Assembly (NCBI GenBank): GCA_030765045.1
Contig: CM060964.1
Location: forward strand, 275,184,888-275,248,887
DNA from: Tenodera sinensis
Taxonomy: Eukaryota; Arthropoda; Insecta; Mantodea; Mantidae
Direction of reading: 5' to 3'
DNA: 64,000 bases
Shown here: positions 11,877 to 22,865 of the stretch, piece by piece
Layout of the letters: each line of letters starts with the position of its first letter
How positions within the stretch are numbered: position 1 is the stretch's first letter
Position numbers and translations under genes: made by a program
The notes under the pieces: model-generated
What the model saw: only the letters and a program-made list of their open reading frames with translations
Told to the model about the DNA's origin: nothing
The model's database searches: none

Positions 11877-12107
11877 GTCGGTCTGGGTGGCTCAGTTGGT
11901 TAGACGCTGGCCTACTGTTCCCAAGGTTGCGGGTTCAAATCCGGCCCAGACCGATGGTTTTTAAGTGTGCTCAAAAACGACAGCTCCATGTCAGTAGATT
12001 TACTGGCATGTAAAAGAACTCCTGCGGGACAAAATTCCAGCACACCGGCGACGCTGATGTGATCCTGGCAATTGACAGCGTCGTTAAACAACAAAATCAT
12101 TTCATTT
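11877..12107 (+). mobile_element. tRNA-derived SINE (family A) with perfect TSD
   Basis: 231 bp flanked by the 13-bp direct repeat CTCACATCTTCCT at 11864-11876 and 12108-12120. The head resembles a tRNA: GTCTGGG pairs with CCCAGAC, box A is TGGCTCAGTTGG (11888-11899) and box B is GGTTCAAATCC (11932-11942). A non-tRNA body follows, ending in GTCGTTAAACAACAAAATCATTTC. It interrupts the hAT relic. It would be transcribed by RNA polymerase III and moved by a LINE. Confidence 0.95.
11888..11942 (+). promoter_or_regulatory. Internal Pol III promoter of SINE A (box A and box B)
   Basis: Box A (11888-11899) and box B (11932-11942) match tRNA-gene consensus and are separated by 32 bp, a normal spacing for tRNA-derived SINEs. 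Confidence 0.85.
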
Positions 12108-13600
12108 CTCACATCTTCCTTTTGCTGCACTTGGATCTTTCTTAATTGTGATATTGTCAACGTTGTCTCTAATTTTCAAATGAAGCTGTTGTTCGCTTTA
12201 GTGAGATGGGATCAATGGTGCACTTTTGTAATTGGCTGTACAAAATATCCACGTGAGGTATTATTTTATAAAATACCTCTAATGAAAAGGAAAATTTTGG
12301 CTGTTGCAGTTTCAACCTTAGACTGCATGCTTGATTCTTAGTCATTGCCTGGTTACTAGTATCTTAAATGTATTGAAGACATTCTAGAATTGCCTCTTTA
12401 TTCTCATGAACTGTAGAAACTGTTCTCGATTTGAAGTTTCATCTCGTGGCTGATCTTTGTAGGACTTTTCCTTTCACAATTGCATCTAGATCAGGCACTC
12501 TTTGAGGTGAAGGAGAGATGAATATTGGTATCTTCACAATAGTACTGAAAAAGTGTTTTATTTATTTTGACTAGTGGCTTGGGCAAGAATTAAGTTTAGT
12601 TGATGTATATAACAATGCACATAATGTGCAAAATAATATTCTTATCTTACAGTTGTTTGGATCACTGCATGATGCTGGTACCACCATAGCTTTGGGCTAT
12701 TACTTTTTGTTTCTGTTCTTGGAAAATATCACCAAGAACATTTAATACAAGCTGCTAGGGAAGAAGCATCGTTATTTAGATATAAAAATGTCCAAAATGG
12801 TTCAACAAGCTTTCCAGTATTAATAAATACCAAAATATTACAACCAACTGAAATTTAGGAGATACATCTGAAGCTTCATCTGCTATCACAGACACAAAAT
12901 CTGCCTTGGCTATTCCTGCATTAATTTCCTCATGACATACATGTAACATACACTCTGGTAAATTATTTTTATGTTCTTGGACGTACCTTTAAGACTAGCA
13001 TTATTCATGTTTTCTTTTACAACATCCAAAGCTGAAGTGAAATTTATTAGCCCTCTGAGTATTCCAGGGTTGTTAGCTTGTTAGATTCTACAGTTTCACC
13101 ATTTCCACGTAACTCAAGTTCAAACTCACGGTAGAACTTACACAATCAATTTTTTGGAAAGAAAATAAGGATTTTCTCTTTATGTTGTCATTGTCTTTCT
13201 ATATTTTGTCTGAAAGCTGAGGTAAGCTGTTGCCTAATTTCTGTTGTGTAAGGACTGATAAATCTAAATAAGCACTTTTATGTGCAATAGATTCTACATG
13301 CTTCTCAACTTATTGTGTTGGATGACTTAGATCTGACACGCCAATGCATGTCCAAATTGTGTCTTTACCCTTAGCAAACAACAAGCACAGAAAACAAAAT
13401 AGCTTATTTATGGAAACGCAACCACAAGTCCAATTATTTCTTTTATACATATTTACATTGAAAGACCTGCATAATGTCTTGCCTTGGCTTGTTTGCATCA
13501 CTTCTTTTCCAAGTTTAAAGCTGAGAAGTCTGTTTCTAAAAGATATTGAATACTGTTCATTCTTCTTGGAAAACAAACTCTTAAAAAACAAGTGAATAGC

Positions 13601-16019
13601 ATATAAACACTAAAGCAAAAGTAGATAACTGAATACATGTAATACTGCTGAACAATTGTAGACAATCACTCCATTATTACAAAGAGAAAACAGTAGGTAT
13701 GTTTGTGGCTGCTTTTAGTTTGGATCCATTCGTGCATTTCTGCCAGAGTTCAACTTGCAGTTGGAGCTGGTTCCTTTACCAGTGCAAATGCAGTATTCCT
13801 AGCAACCTCCCCCCTTGCCTCTCGCTGCCTAAAGAGTACCCACAAGCTTACAGGTGGAGGTTCAAAGAGAAATTGAACCTCGGCAATGCCTGGGCAACAT
13901 TTGGCACATACGCGTGCTATATGAATGACTTAAAAGATTTTCATTCAATAAAATATTTTGAAAATGCAGATAACACCATCTAACACAAGAAAAGAATAAA
14001 CAATGACTGTTTAAATATATACATTTATAACTTGCATAATCAACTTTTTCAGGGATTCACTGAACACACAGGACATGCTGCCCCTGGTTTAAAGATTCAT
14101 TCATTTTGCAGAAGACAGCTGATAAAATAAGTGTAGCTGACTATAGATATAAACAATGATAAACCAGTTGTTTGGAGGCAGCAAAGCTTGAGAAGAAGGC
14201 AAACTGTATGGAGTGAGAGCATGCTTCTACAATGTTGTTAGGACTAGTCCTAATTTGTGTGAAGATTCCAGAGCTGAAGTTTGGACCATGGATGACAAAG
14301 ATGAAGAACCATGGACTAAGAAATTAATTCATTGGCATTATAAATTATCTATATATAAACAACAACAAGAGTGCAGAATTTAAAAAAAATCACACACACA
14401 TACATTAAAGACACTACAAAACTCATCCAACATGACTATAAGGCATACAGTATTAGAGAGCACATGAGGAGGAGCTCGAAAGGGCTCGCCTAGAGCAACT
14501 ATCCTATCATAGTCATGCAGCGTTGCCTAGTTCGGAAAGCAGAGCACAAGCGTGAGCAATAGAGATTTCTCTTTTTCATGCGCCCGAGATTATTACTGGA
14601 AATTCAACATTCTAATATGCCTTTGTGTATGCAGCAAGAATTTTTGAGGCAGCCTGTATAAAGGCCATTTTTCTATGACGTATGGTTCTCGAGTTATCAC
14701 TTTGAGAATAAACAACTAACTCCTGTGTTTATGCTTATGTATGCAACTTCCAATCTTGCCTGTGTATTTTATTCATTTTCATTACGCAGTTGTGGAGTAA
14801 GACATTACCAAGTGTCGTTAGCACTGTGTATATATAGTTCATAAATTAACTGACCATGGATCACTGCAGTCGCGCACAAATTCTTTAGTTCGGTTGAAGA
14901 CCAATCTGTAATGCAAATTGTGCTTTGTATAAATGTGACAATATGCAGAAAATTCACATGTTTAAATTGTGTTTAGTGAAATGTTAACAATGTCACTTTC
15001 AAAGCCTGGTACCAGTGGCACAAGTACTAAGGGTAAAGTACTCCGCTCTCAGGCCAGAAATATTATTTTTAAAGTGTACAGTATTTTTTAAGGAATTGGT
15101 ATCTGGGGAAGTGCATGTAAATAAGTACGTTAATATTGAGTGTTACAGTTTATAATGTTATCATCATTATCCGTTGCTGCGTAAGTTTACGTTCAGACAA
15201 TTTGTGACATGACAAATGTTTCTTTCTTCATTCTCTCCCCGTAACTTCCGCTCTCTGGTGCATCACTTGGCAGCAGTGCAGCCACCATGTGCACGCATTG
15301 ATTCAGCTCATGTGTCTTTTAAAACCGTATGCCGCGTTCAAGAAAATTTAACATCCACCTAGCCCCACAGAAAATTTATTTTGCAAACTTCAAAGATCGA
15401 TAAGAAAAAGTAAGTTGATATGCAGAACTGTTCAAAGTGCAACAAAGTGTTTAAGTCAACCACAATATTATTGCACCTGGGAGTGGGGGTGCCTCAGTCT
15501 GCTAGTTATTGGAGAGAGAGGGAAGGACAGTACAATTGAAGCATTTACATGGGAAAGGTAGTAGGTCACAAAAAGTGAATTTTACAGGAGACGAAAAAAA
15601 AAAAAAACTTTTTACCAACATTGTGAAGCAAATATTATTGTACAAAGTTAATTAACTTGTAATTCACCAAGTGAGAATGATGATAGAACTGGTTAAGAGA
15701 AATAGCTGTAGAACACATGTAAAAAAGAAACAAATTAGGTGTGATACTTGAAATAAATCAGTACTCACAAAACAGAAACAGGAATGAATGGTAGCAACAG
15801 TGAGTATTCTGCAGTTAGATTCCATCTGTAAGGCATGTTTCTAGCCCATTTTGTGTTATGTATATCTAATTTCACAACAGACCTCTTGATAGTGAAATCT
15901 CATGCAAAAAGTATCCAGCAGTAAAAATTTCAGGGTTGTTGGAACAAGCACAGGGAACACTGTTTCATTGTAATAATCCATCCAGTGAGAGCAGAGACGA
16001 ACTTATGACAATCCCTAGT
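13601..16019. other. 2.4 kb without recognised genes
   Basis: AT-rich DNA with short open frames that resemble nothing I know, for example the 94-codon frame at 13699-13983. It has an A15 run at about 15592-15606 and a short CA tract near 14390. No repeat ends, tRNA or exon pattern could be supported. Confidence 0.45.
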
Positions 16020-16365
16020 GGCCCAAAACCATTAATACAAAGAGACCTGACTAAGGGATTTTGTTTTAAGTAAAATATTACAGGCTTCTGGCAATGCTGG
16101 AAGGAATATCCTCTGAAGTTGAGAAATTTTCACAAAATCAATGGACAACTTGGACAATACAAACCCAGAGTTGGAGACATTGTACTTCTTCAAGAAGACA
16201 CTAGACCAAGACACATGTGGAAGAGAGCACGGGTAGAAGAGTTTTGTAAAGGAAGAGACAACAAGATCAGTTGTCACTCTCCACCAGCCTTATGTAACCG
16301 AGATCAGCCCCTCTATTCAGCTGGTCATCCCTCTGGAGATTGATCAGAGTGGGGAGGATATCATG
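16020..16365 (+). pseudogene. BEL/Pao retrotransposon pol, C-terminal piece
   Basis: The translation contains RDLTKGFCFK, FWQCWKEYPLKLRNFH (16085-16130) and YKPRVGDIVLLQED..RPRHMWKRARVEE (16160-16240). After a one-base shift it ends IQLVIPLEIDQSGEDI near 16355. A 'VGDxVLL...W..ARV' core after the integrase is the DUF5641 domain typical of BEL/Pao polyproteins, where it helps bind target DNA. The upstream integrase, RT and LTRs are missing here. A fragment only. Confidence 0.75.
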
Positions 16366-16826
16366 GATGGATATTTAACTATCTTTGCTTTCCATATCGA
16401 TGTCTGTTTCTTCATGTTTTGTTAATACTATTTGTGGCTGAAGTGACTGGCATTGTTGACAAAGAGATATGGTGTAAAGATAAATGTGAGATTTTTTCAC
16501 ACAATGTAGACGCAACAACTTTGGCCTAATTTGTTTGATACACTATATTCCAATTTCTTTGCTTTCACCAAAATGTATGCTGAAATATTGCCACATTTGT
16601 ATCATTATTCCTTATGATGGCATGGGACTTCAAAATTGTTCTTACACTCCAACTTCAACAAGGAGAAAAGGTAGGAAAGAGTATAAAATGCATCTGTTTT
16701 GCTCAATAGTACTAGAGAACACATACCTAAGGGTAGAAAATTGCATTAGACTAAATTTTAATTGCAGGGGGATTTAATACTTAAATACATTTTGAAATGA
16801 CACTCCTCAAATTTTACCACATCAAC
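16366..16826. other. No gene recognised
   Basis: AT-rich spacer between the BEL/Pao fragment and the SINE. An 80-codon frame at 16535-16777 has no recognisable motif. Confidence 0.4.
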
Positions 16827-16839
16827 AATGTAGAGCTTT

Positions 16840-17460
16840 GAGAGGTAGAACTGGAACTTAAAAATTCAATGCCACAGGTGGGATTTGAACCACAGACCCT
16901 CCGCTTACTAGGCGGGTGCTCTAACCATTAAGCTACTGTGACAGCCTGCCAGAATGACATTGAATTCTCAAACCAGTTCGTATTTTTCCTGGTAAATCAC
17001 AAAGGCAGTCTCACATCAGAGACAATTACCTCAATGGTGACTTACTATTGCAAGTACTTTATGTCCCAGGATTAATTAACCTTCAGGTGGTAAATATTAT
17101 TTATTTATGCCAACAAACTTACTGTTGGTGTTTTTAAACACACAAGCCATGTGTGGGCAATGTTTGAGAGGTAGAACTGGAACTTAAAAATTCAATGCCA
17201 CAGCTGGGATTTGAACCACAGACCACTGCCTTTGTGGTTTACCAGGAAAAATACGAACTGGTTTGAGAATTCAATGTAATTCTGGCAGGTTGTCACAGTA
17301 GCTTAATAGTTAGAGCACCTGCCTAGTAAGCGGAGGGTCAATAGTTCAAATCCCACCTGTGGCATTGAATTTTTAAGTTCCAGTTCTACCTCTCAAACAT
17401 TGCCCACACACGGCTTGTGTGTTTAAAAATACCAACAGTAAGTTTGTTGGCATAATAAAT
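16840..17460 (+). mobile_element. SINE family B, large inverted-repeat copy with 13-bp TSD
   Basis: A 621-bp unit bounded by AATGTAGAGCTTT at 16827-16839 and 17461-17473. The left arm (16840-17010) is the reverse complement of the right arm (17224-17396). The spacer holds about 75 bp of unique DNA plus another antisense SINE body/tail (17086-17222). The right copy contains a tRNA-like head (17292-17365: GTCACAG pairing with CTGTGGC, loop CTAGTAA with AGT at the anticodon position, box B-like GTTCAAATCCC). A body and a tail with two small hairpins (CACAC..GTGTG, CCAAC..GTTGG) follow. The TSD shows the whole palindrome was inserted as one event. Confidence 0.9.
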
Positions 17461-18509
17461 AATGTAGAGCTTTTCAAAACACACAGCTTATGTTAAATAC
17501 ATTTTTTTTGTGGAGTGAACCATTTCTGAGATATTCATTTTTTTATGCAATGAGAATAGAATGTCAAAGCCATCACATAGCAGTCAGCTCATTGAAGATT
17601 TGACTAACACTTAAAACCTATTGTATTCTCATATTAAAATTAATAAGAAGATAATTTCTGCAAATGTTTATCTTGATTAACATGACAGGAAAATAAGCCC
17701 CCTGAGAGGCCCATCTCAAGGGGTATGGTGGAGTGGTGACCCCAAGGCACCTGAGCTAACCAATGTCTAGGGGTGTAACTGATCCACCCCATCTCCAGAG
17801 GTTATAAATATGGAGGCCCCTTGCCAGGGTTAAGTTGAAGTCCTCAATTGCAGTGATGGTGGATATGGTGACTATTGCAGACTTGTTTTAAGAGGCAATC
17901 TAAGGCACAGCGTCTGTACTCAGATTGAGCAATTATGACCTTGGGAATGGGCAGAGGGGGTTCAAAGGCATAGTTGAGCCAGCTTCTCCATAATCAGTAA
18001 CCTCTGCTGCCTTGTAGGGTGCGAAGTTGGATTTTCAAAGGCTAAAGGAAGATAATGTTGATTAAATATTACCCGGTTCTTCAGGTTGGGAGTTGGATCA
18101 TGGGACTAACAGCTGCACATCTGGAAAACCTAATATGTTGAGAAGTCCAAAGGAATTTGCCAAATTCATCTAACAAGATGACCACAGAAAACGTAAAATG
18201 TAAACGATTTGTATCTAGTGACATGAAATGTGAGAATCTCTATAGATCTGACACTCTGAGAAGTCTAATTTATGAATTCAAGAGATATAATGTAGGGATT
18301 TGAGCCAGCAGGAAATCTGCTGGAAAGGTAAAGATATGTCTGACTGTAGGATTACACCATATGTTATAGTGGAGCGTCAACTGGGAGGGACACAGTGTAC
18401 CGGTTTTATGTTAAAAAAGAAACTCAAACATCTTATTCTGAATGTTGGCCCAGTGAGTGGCCTATGTAACTTAAGAATAAGAAATAGGTTTTTTAATACA
18501 ATACCAATC

Positions 18510-18728
18510 AGTTGTTGTACTACGGCACCACAGGCGGTGACACTGATGACACCTGGAATGAAGATGGAGCACCGGTGGAATGAGATGGTTGGGGAAACCG
18601 GAGCACCCGGAGAAAACCCACCCTGATGCCGCTTCATCCACCACGAATACCACATGCGGGTCCCTGGGATCGAACCCGGCCGCCTAGGTGGTAGGCGAGC
18701 ATGCTAACCGCTCGGTCACGGCGTCACC
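18510..18728 (-). mobile_element. tRNA-derived SINE (family C), minus copy
   Basis: Flanked by TACCAATC at 18502-18509 and 18729-18736. On the minus strand a tRNA-like head includes box B GGTTCGATCCC and the stem CGCCT..AGGCG. The body follows (CCGGTGCTCCATCTTCATTC) and ends near GGTGCCGTAGTACAACAAC. It closely matches the plus copy at 39004-39254. Confidence 0.88.
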
Positions 18729-18940
18729 TACCAATCGGTGCTCATGCACCCACTGCAGAAAAAGATGAAAATGAGAAAAATTCATTCTATGACACTTTAG
18801 AAAGAGTCTATCTGAGAGCAGCCACTCATGGTGTCAAAATAATTCTGGGCAATGAATGCGAGATGGGAAGAGACATGACAATCCATAAAAGAGGACTACA
18901 TGGTTTACTTGACACCACAAATAACAATGTATTAAGATTA

Positions 18941-19126
18941 AGAAAGGTAGAACTGGAACTTAAAAATTTAATGCCACAGCTGGGATTTGAACCACAGACC
19001 CTCCGCTTCAAATCCCAGCTGTGGCATTGAGTTTTTAAGTTCTAGTTCTACCTCTGAAACATTACACACGGCTTGTGTGTTTAAAAACACCAACATTAAG
19101 TTTTTTGACATAAATGAATAATAAGC
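18941..19126 (+). mobile_element. SINE family B, short palindromic copy
   Basis: The left arm (about 18943-18990) is antisense SINE body and the right arm (about 19007-19055) is its sense complement, separated by about 16 bp. The sense tail follows to about 19126. The flanks ATTAAGATTA (18931-18940) and ATCAAGATTA (about 19128-19137) look like an aged target duplication. The centre lies in the T-loop of the tRNA head, unlike the other copies. The second tail hairpin is damaged. Confidence 0.78.
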
Positions 19127-19499
19127 ATCAAGATTAGTTGATTTTTTGATAAGCAAAAACATGGTAACTGGTAGTACAAACTTCTCACCTAAAGGTGTAC
19201 ATAAAACAACCTGGGTATCACTGGATGGTAACACCAAAAACCAGATAGATCATGTCCTGATAAATGCTAGACATGCCTAGAACATTACAGATAAAGCTCA
19301 CAACATGGTGCTGATTGTGATTCTGACCACTATCTCAGGCATGTTAGGTATCGAGCAAAATTATCTACAGTTAACAAACATATAGGTGAGCAAAAGGAAA
19401 AATTTGATCCTGGAAAGCTTGAAGATATATGTCAAAATGAATACAAGGACTTAATGACACGAACATTGGACAGTCAGTGCCTGATAGAACTGTGATAAT

Positions 19500-20330
19500 T
19501 TATTCATCCACTGATCATTTTACATGACATGGGATATATCATATATAGCACACTATAATTAATACATAATTATTATACAAAATACAATAGTACAACCTTG
19601 TATCATTTATGTAGTTTACAATGCCATTGGTTATTACAAGATATATCATTAAATATTTACATCTAAATATAACATTCATTATAGTTCAGCAATATTATAC
19701 AAACATTTATTTATTAGAAATGATTTTAGAGTAGCTTTAAATTTTGAGTCTGTCCTATTTTTAACTGCTAATGGTAATTTATTATATAATATAGCTCCTA
19801 TTATATATGGGTCCTTATTGGTTTGACTTTTATTCGTGCTCACCCTATGGTAATCATTTGCACTTCTTGTGTCATATTTATGGCAGTCTTTATTGAAAAA
19901 GTTAAACTTCTTTTTTTCTTTAACAAGCATAATAGTTCTGAACACATAAAGTGAGATCACAGTTAGGATATTTTGAGTTTTTAATGTTTCTCGACAGGAT
20001 TGTCGAAAATGAAGATGGTATATAGTTCGTATGCATTTTTTTTTGTATCTTTAATAATCTGTCCATGTTGGTTTTACTCGTTCCCCCCCAAATTTCAATT
20101 CCATATGTTAAATATGGGTAAACAATGCCATAATAAGCTGATTTTAGAATATTAATGTCACCATATTTTGCTGTCTCAATAGGTACAGTCCTGAGTTCAT
20201 TTTATTACAGAGTATTTCTATGTGTGTATTGTAGGTTAAATGATCTTCTATGTGTACTCCCAATAATTTAAAGCATTTTACTTGTTCTAATGCAATATTG
20301 TAGAGTCTGAGGCTGTGTGCAGTCACAAGT
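19500..20330 (-). pseudogene. CR1-like LINE reverse transcriptase C-terminus, 5'-truncated
   Basis: Minus-strand blocks: LEQVKCFKLLGVHIEDHLTY (20300-20240), INILKSAYYGIVYPYLTYGIE (20155-20095), KYDTRSANDYHRV (about 19870-19835), then YIIGAILYNKLPLAVKN and FLINKCLYNIAEL ending at 19679. This is the palm-thumb end and tail of a CR1-group RT. It interrupts the RTE-like LINE between endonuclease and linker. Frame changes are needed near 20150 and 19960. The family may be the same as at 1-2179 but the two do not overlap, so I cannot test that. Confidence 0.75.
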
Positions 20331-21032
20331 GATACAGGTTAGCTGAGCATGGAGAATGAATGACGTAACCGTTACTGCACAGTCATCGTATAAGCACGCA
20401 CATCAGCAGCCACCTGCAGTTATTTACATGTGCAGAGTAGCAACAGTAGAACCCATGTGCACTAAACTTGTGACTTATTGCACACTTATGTGCCCTCTAC
20501 TGATAAATGATGGTGTTGAAGAATCATGGAACGAAATTTGACAAAGTATTCATTTGGCAGCAGAGAAAATCCTGGGTCATGCAAAATCTCAGATCAGAAA
20601 TGGATGGCATAATGAAGAATGTCAGGAGGCACTGAATTTACAAAATGAACTGCGAAATAAAAGGATACAGCAAGATATGAGAAATAATGTCAATGAAGTT
20701 AAAGAGGCAAGAAGAAAAGCTGAGGCATTAATTTGCAGAAAAAAGAAAGAATGTGATGAAAATATGCTGCAGGATACACGGGACAGGTACAACAGTAATG
20801 ATATAAGAAAATTATTTGAAAGCATTAGACATTTTAAGCAAGGCTTTCAACCAAGAACCTCATGGTGTTATGATAAGGATGAAAATTTGATTGGAGTCAT
20901 GAAAATATGTACCTTTAATGAAATTTTGAACTCCGGCATGAATATTGATGAGGACATAGCATATAACAATGAGATGGTACATTTTGGTCCAGAAGTGTAA
21001 TTGAAAGAGCCAAGTAAACTTGAAGTCTTTAA

Positions 21033-21657
21033 CCCTTAAATGGTAACATGTGAAAATGCGGTGTTAACGGTAATACCCGTCTGGGAGACTAAGATGACAA
21101 AATATTGCATTTTAGATCTACTTTAGTGAATCTAACAACTTAAAAGCTTGATGAACTATTAATACCAATATTTTGTTTCCATTTATATCATATAGTACAA
21201 TCAATTATGCAGAAATTACAAAATTATCTGTTAGCCTTCATGAGAAAATGGCGCTAACAGCAACATGCATCTGAGAGATTAAGATGACTAAGATTTGCAT
21301 TTTATGTCCAATTTAGTGAATCCAACAATTTAAAAGCTTGATGAATTATTAATACTGATATTTTGATTCCGTTTACATCATATGTTAGAAGAAATTATGC
21401 AAAAATTTACAAAATCAAATATTAGCATATTAGGTATCTTTACTGCAATATTTGCCTGTCAGATGGTATGGCTTATGTGTATATACTTATAAAACAATAC
21501 TATTGCAGAAGTAAAACAGTGATGTCCACAGAATTCAAAGTTTGACTCTCAACTGAAGCATAACTGAAATATTAGATCAAACTAACATTGCACATGTGCC
21601 CACTGTGTGTTGAGAATTTTGATATCCATCTGAGAGACGGCTGTTACCATTTAAGGG
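21033..21657. mobile_element. piggyBac-like MITE, 625 bp, TTAA flanks
   Basis: Bounded by TTAA at 21029-21032 and 21658-21661, with perfect 16-bp terminal inverted repeats CCCTTAAATGGTAACA (21033-21048; complement at 21642-21657). TTAA duplication and CCC-starting ends are hallmarks of the piggyBac superfamily. There is no coding capacity. The interior carries a tandem duplication of roughly 190 bp (about 21068-21238 and 21262-21430; both contain TTAAAAGCTTGATGAA). Excision in silico restores the LINE frame. Confidence 0.93.
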
Positions 21658-21820
21658 TTAATATAATCAACCATATGAAAAGTAACAAAGTTTCTAGTGA
21701 GGATCTGATAATAGCAGAGTTGATAAAGATGGAAAGCACCTATGGACCTATGTAAATGAACCAATATTAATAACTTGGAATAAAGAAGAAATCTCAAAAT
21801 AATGGAGAACAGCACTGATA

Positions 21821-22479
21821 TGGCAAGCCATTTGGTGTGGTTTTTGTAACCTTTTAAATAAAACGTTTTGTCTTTGTGCTATTGAGATCTTTGTGATCTC
21901 AGGGTGTGGTAACGGATGGAATGAAAAATCACATGATGTTTCTTCACCACAATGTATTATTTTATTAACACTTTTTCGACATATTACATTAAATAATTCC
22001 TCTTAGCACCTTTCTAAATGATTCAAAACCTTTCCGCTTTTTATTTAGTAGAACTTATGCTCGATGAAAGTCTGGTGAAAGTTCCATGTTCACACTACCT
22101 AAATATGTCCTTTCACCTCAATTACACACATGCAAATGGGCAGTTTATGGCGTCACTTCATGCAACACCACCTTTTTCGTATACATCCGTGTATGCGTCC
22201 ATCAAATAGTTCTTTCTTGTTAGGGAAGCGATCCCTAACCATCCTCCCCTACTTTTATTATGGAACACATATAATTCTAATATTTATACATATATATTGA
22301 AATTAAATATGGAAATATTTATGACGTCTTTGGGCAAACTTAGTTGTTCGTAACAATGAACATTTGCAACACGTTTTCATCATTTAACCCACTCATACCA
22401 ACATCAAAAAACAAATTACACTTTCAACAAATATTCACATAAACGATTTTCTTTTGGGGTCTTCTAATATTCTGTCTCA
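21821..22479 (-). repeat. 3' LTR (left copy)
   Basis: Starts TGGCAAGCC and ends TCTGTCTCA on the plus strand, giving TG...CA ends in either orientation. The differences from the right copy number about two dozen by eye, mostly C/T or G/A changes at CpG sites. The element's polypurine stretch (AACAAGGGGC on the minus strand) abuts it at 22480-22495. Confidence 0.92.
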
Positions 22480-22666
22480 CATGCCCCTTGTTTTGTTTTT
22501 CAAGTTGTCACCTATATTTACAATCTTGAAACACAATACAATACTTCTCCCTACTCCTCTGGTACAATCACTTTGTACAATTTTTTTTTTTTTACAGTCT
22601 TCCTTGCTGTTTGTTTTTGTCTTTTGTTTTGGCATGACACAGCATGTCTTTATAAATTTCAGACAT

Positions 22667-22865
22667 TCAGTTACTACACAATACATGTTCAGTTATTATA
22701 CATCACATATTCAGTTATTATACAATACATATTCAGTTATTGTACGTCACATTCTGTTATTATACAACATATCCAGTTATTATACAATACATATGTTCAG
22801 TTATTATACAACACATATTCAGTTATTATACAACACATATTCAGTTATTATACAACACATATTCC
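22667..22865. repeat. 21-22-bp minisatellite inside the LTR element
   Basis: About nine units of TTCAGTTATTATACAACACA-type sequence with point changes, the last three nearly identical. It lies between the pol remnant and the 3' LTR. Frames of more than 100 codons across it are by-products of the repeat. Confidence 0.92.

Larger units (their letters stand above)
11285..13600 (-). pseudogene. hAT transposase relic, TTF zinc-finger/DUF4371 type
   Basis: Minus-strand blocks in order. A TTF-type zinc finger lies at 13591-13330 (NWTCGC, then LFCFLCLLFAKGKDTIW, VSDLSHPTQ). A region at 13130-13020 reads YREFELELRGNGETVE and then INFTSALDVVKEN after a shift. A catalytic-domain start lies at 12910-12785 (DFVSVIADEASDVSPKFQLV). 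The C-terminal dimerisation domain is at 11660-11300 (IPVTMCEAERCFSTLSQIKN, then FLRSTMDEERLSALTML in another frame). This is the order found in ZMYM1-like hAT proteins. Shifts and stops are scattered through it, and a SINE sits in the middle. No terminal repeats were identified. Confidence 0.82.
18190..21816 (+). pseudogene. RTE-like LINE ORF: endonuclease, linker, RT start
   Basis: Blocks of an APE-type endonuclease: ENLYRSDTLRSLIYEFKRY (18230-18290), KGKDMSDCR (18325), CTGFMLKKKLKHLILNV (18400-18445), EKNSFYDTLERVYLRAATHG and VKIILGNE (18770-18850), NMVTGSTNFSPKG and NQIDHVLINARHA (19160-19275), and DCDSDHY in another frame (19315). A linker frame at 20554-21000 includes GWHNEECQEALN and FKQGFQPRTSW. 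RT motif KSNKVSSEDLIIAELIK lies at 21680-21735 and NGEQH/WRTALI near 21800. The order matches endonucleases annotated as CFDP2-like. If the MITE is removed the reading across 21029/21661 is continuous. Catalytic RT motifs are absent. Confidence 0.8.
17690..21820 (+). mobile_element. RTE-like LINE, 5' half, with nested insertions
   Basis: A GC-richer leader (about 17690-18190) is followed by endonuclease, linker and the start of the RT. It is broken by a SINE-C (18510-18728), a SINE-B palindrome (18941-19126), a CR1-like LINE fragment (about 19500-20330) and a MITE (21033-21657). It ends at the left LTR of a Gypsy element (21821) and does not resume on the other side. The leader boundary is a guess from composition. 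Confidence 0.7.

Noticed and set aside
11881..11953. Possible tRNA gene
   Set aside because: The tRNA-like part is the head of a SINE with body, tail and target duplication; the anticodon arm is poor.
13699..13983. 94-codon plus-strand frame
   Set aside because: No motif, no splice or promoter context, composition like surrounding DNA.
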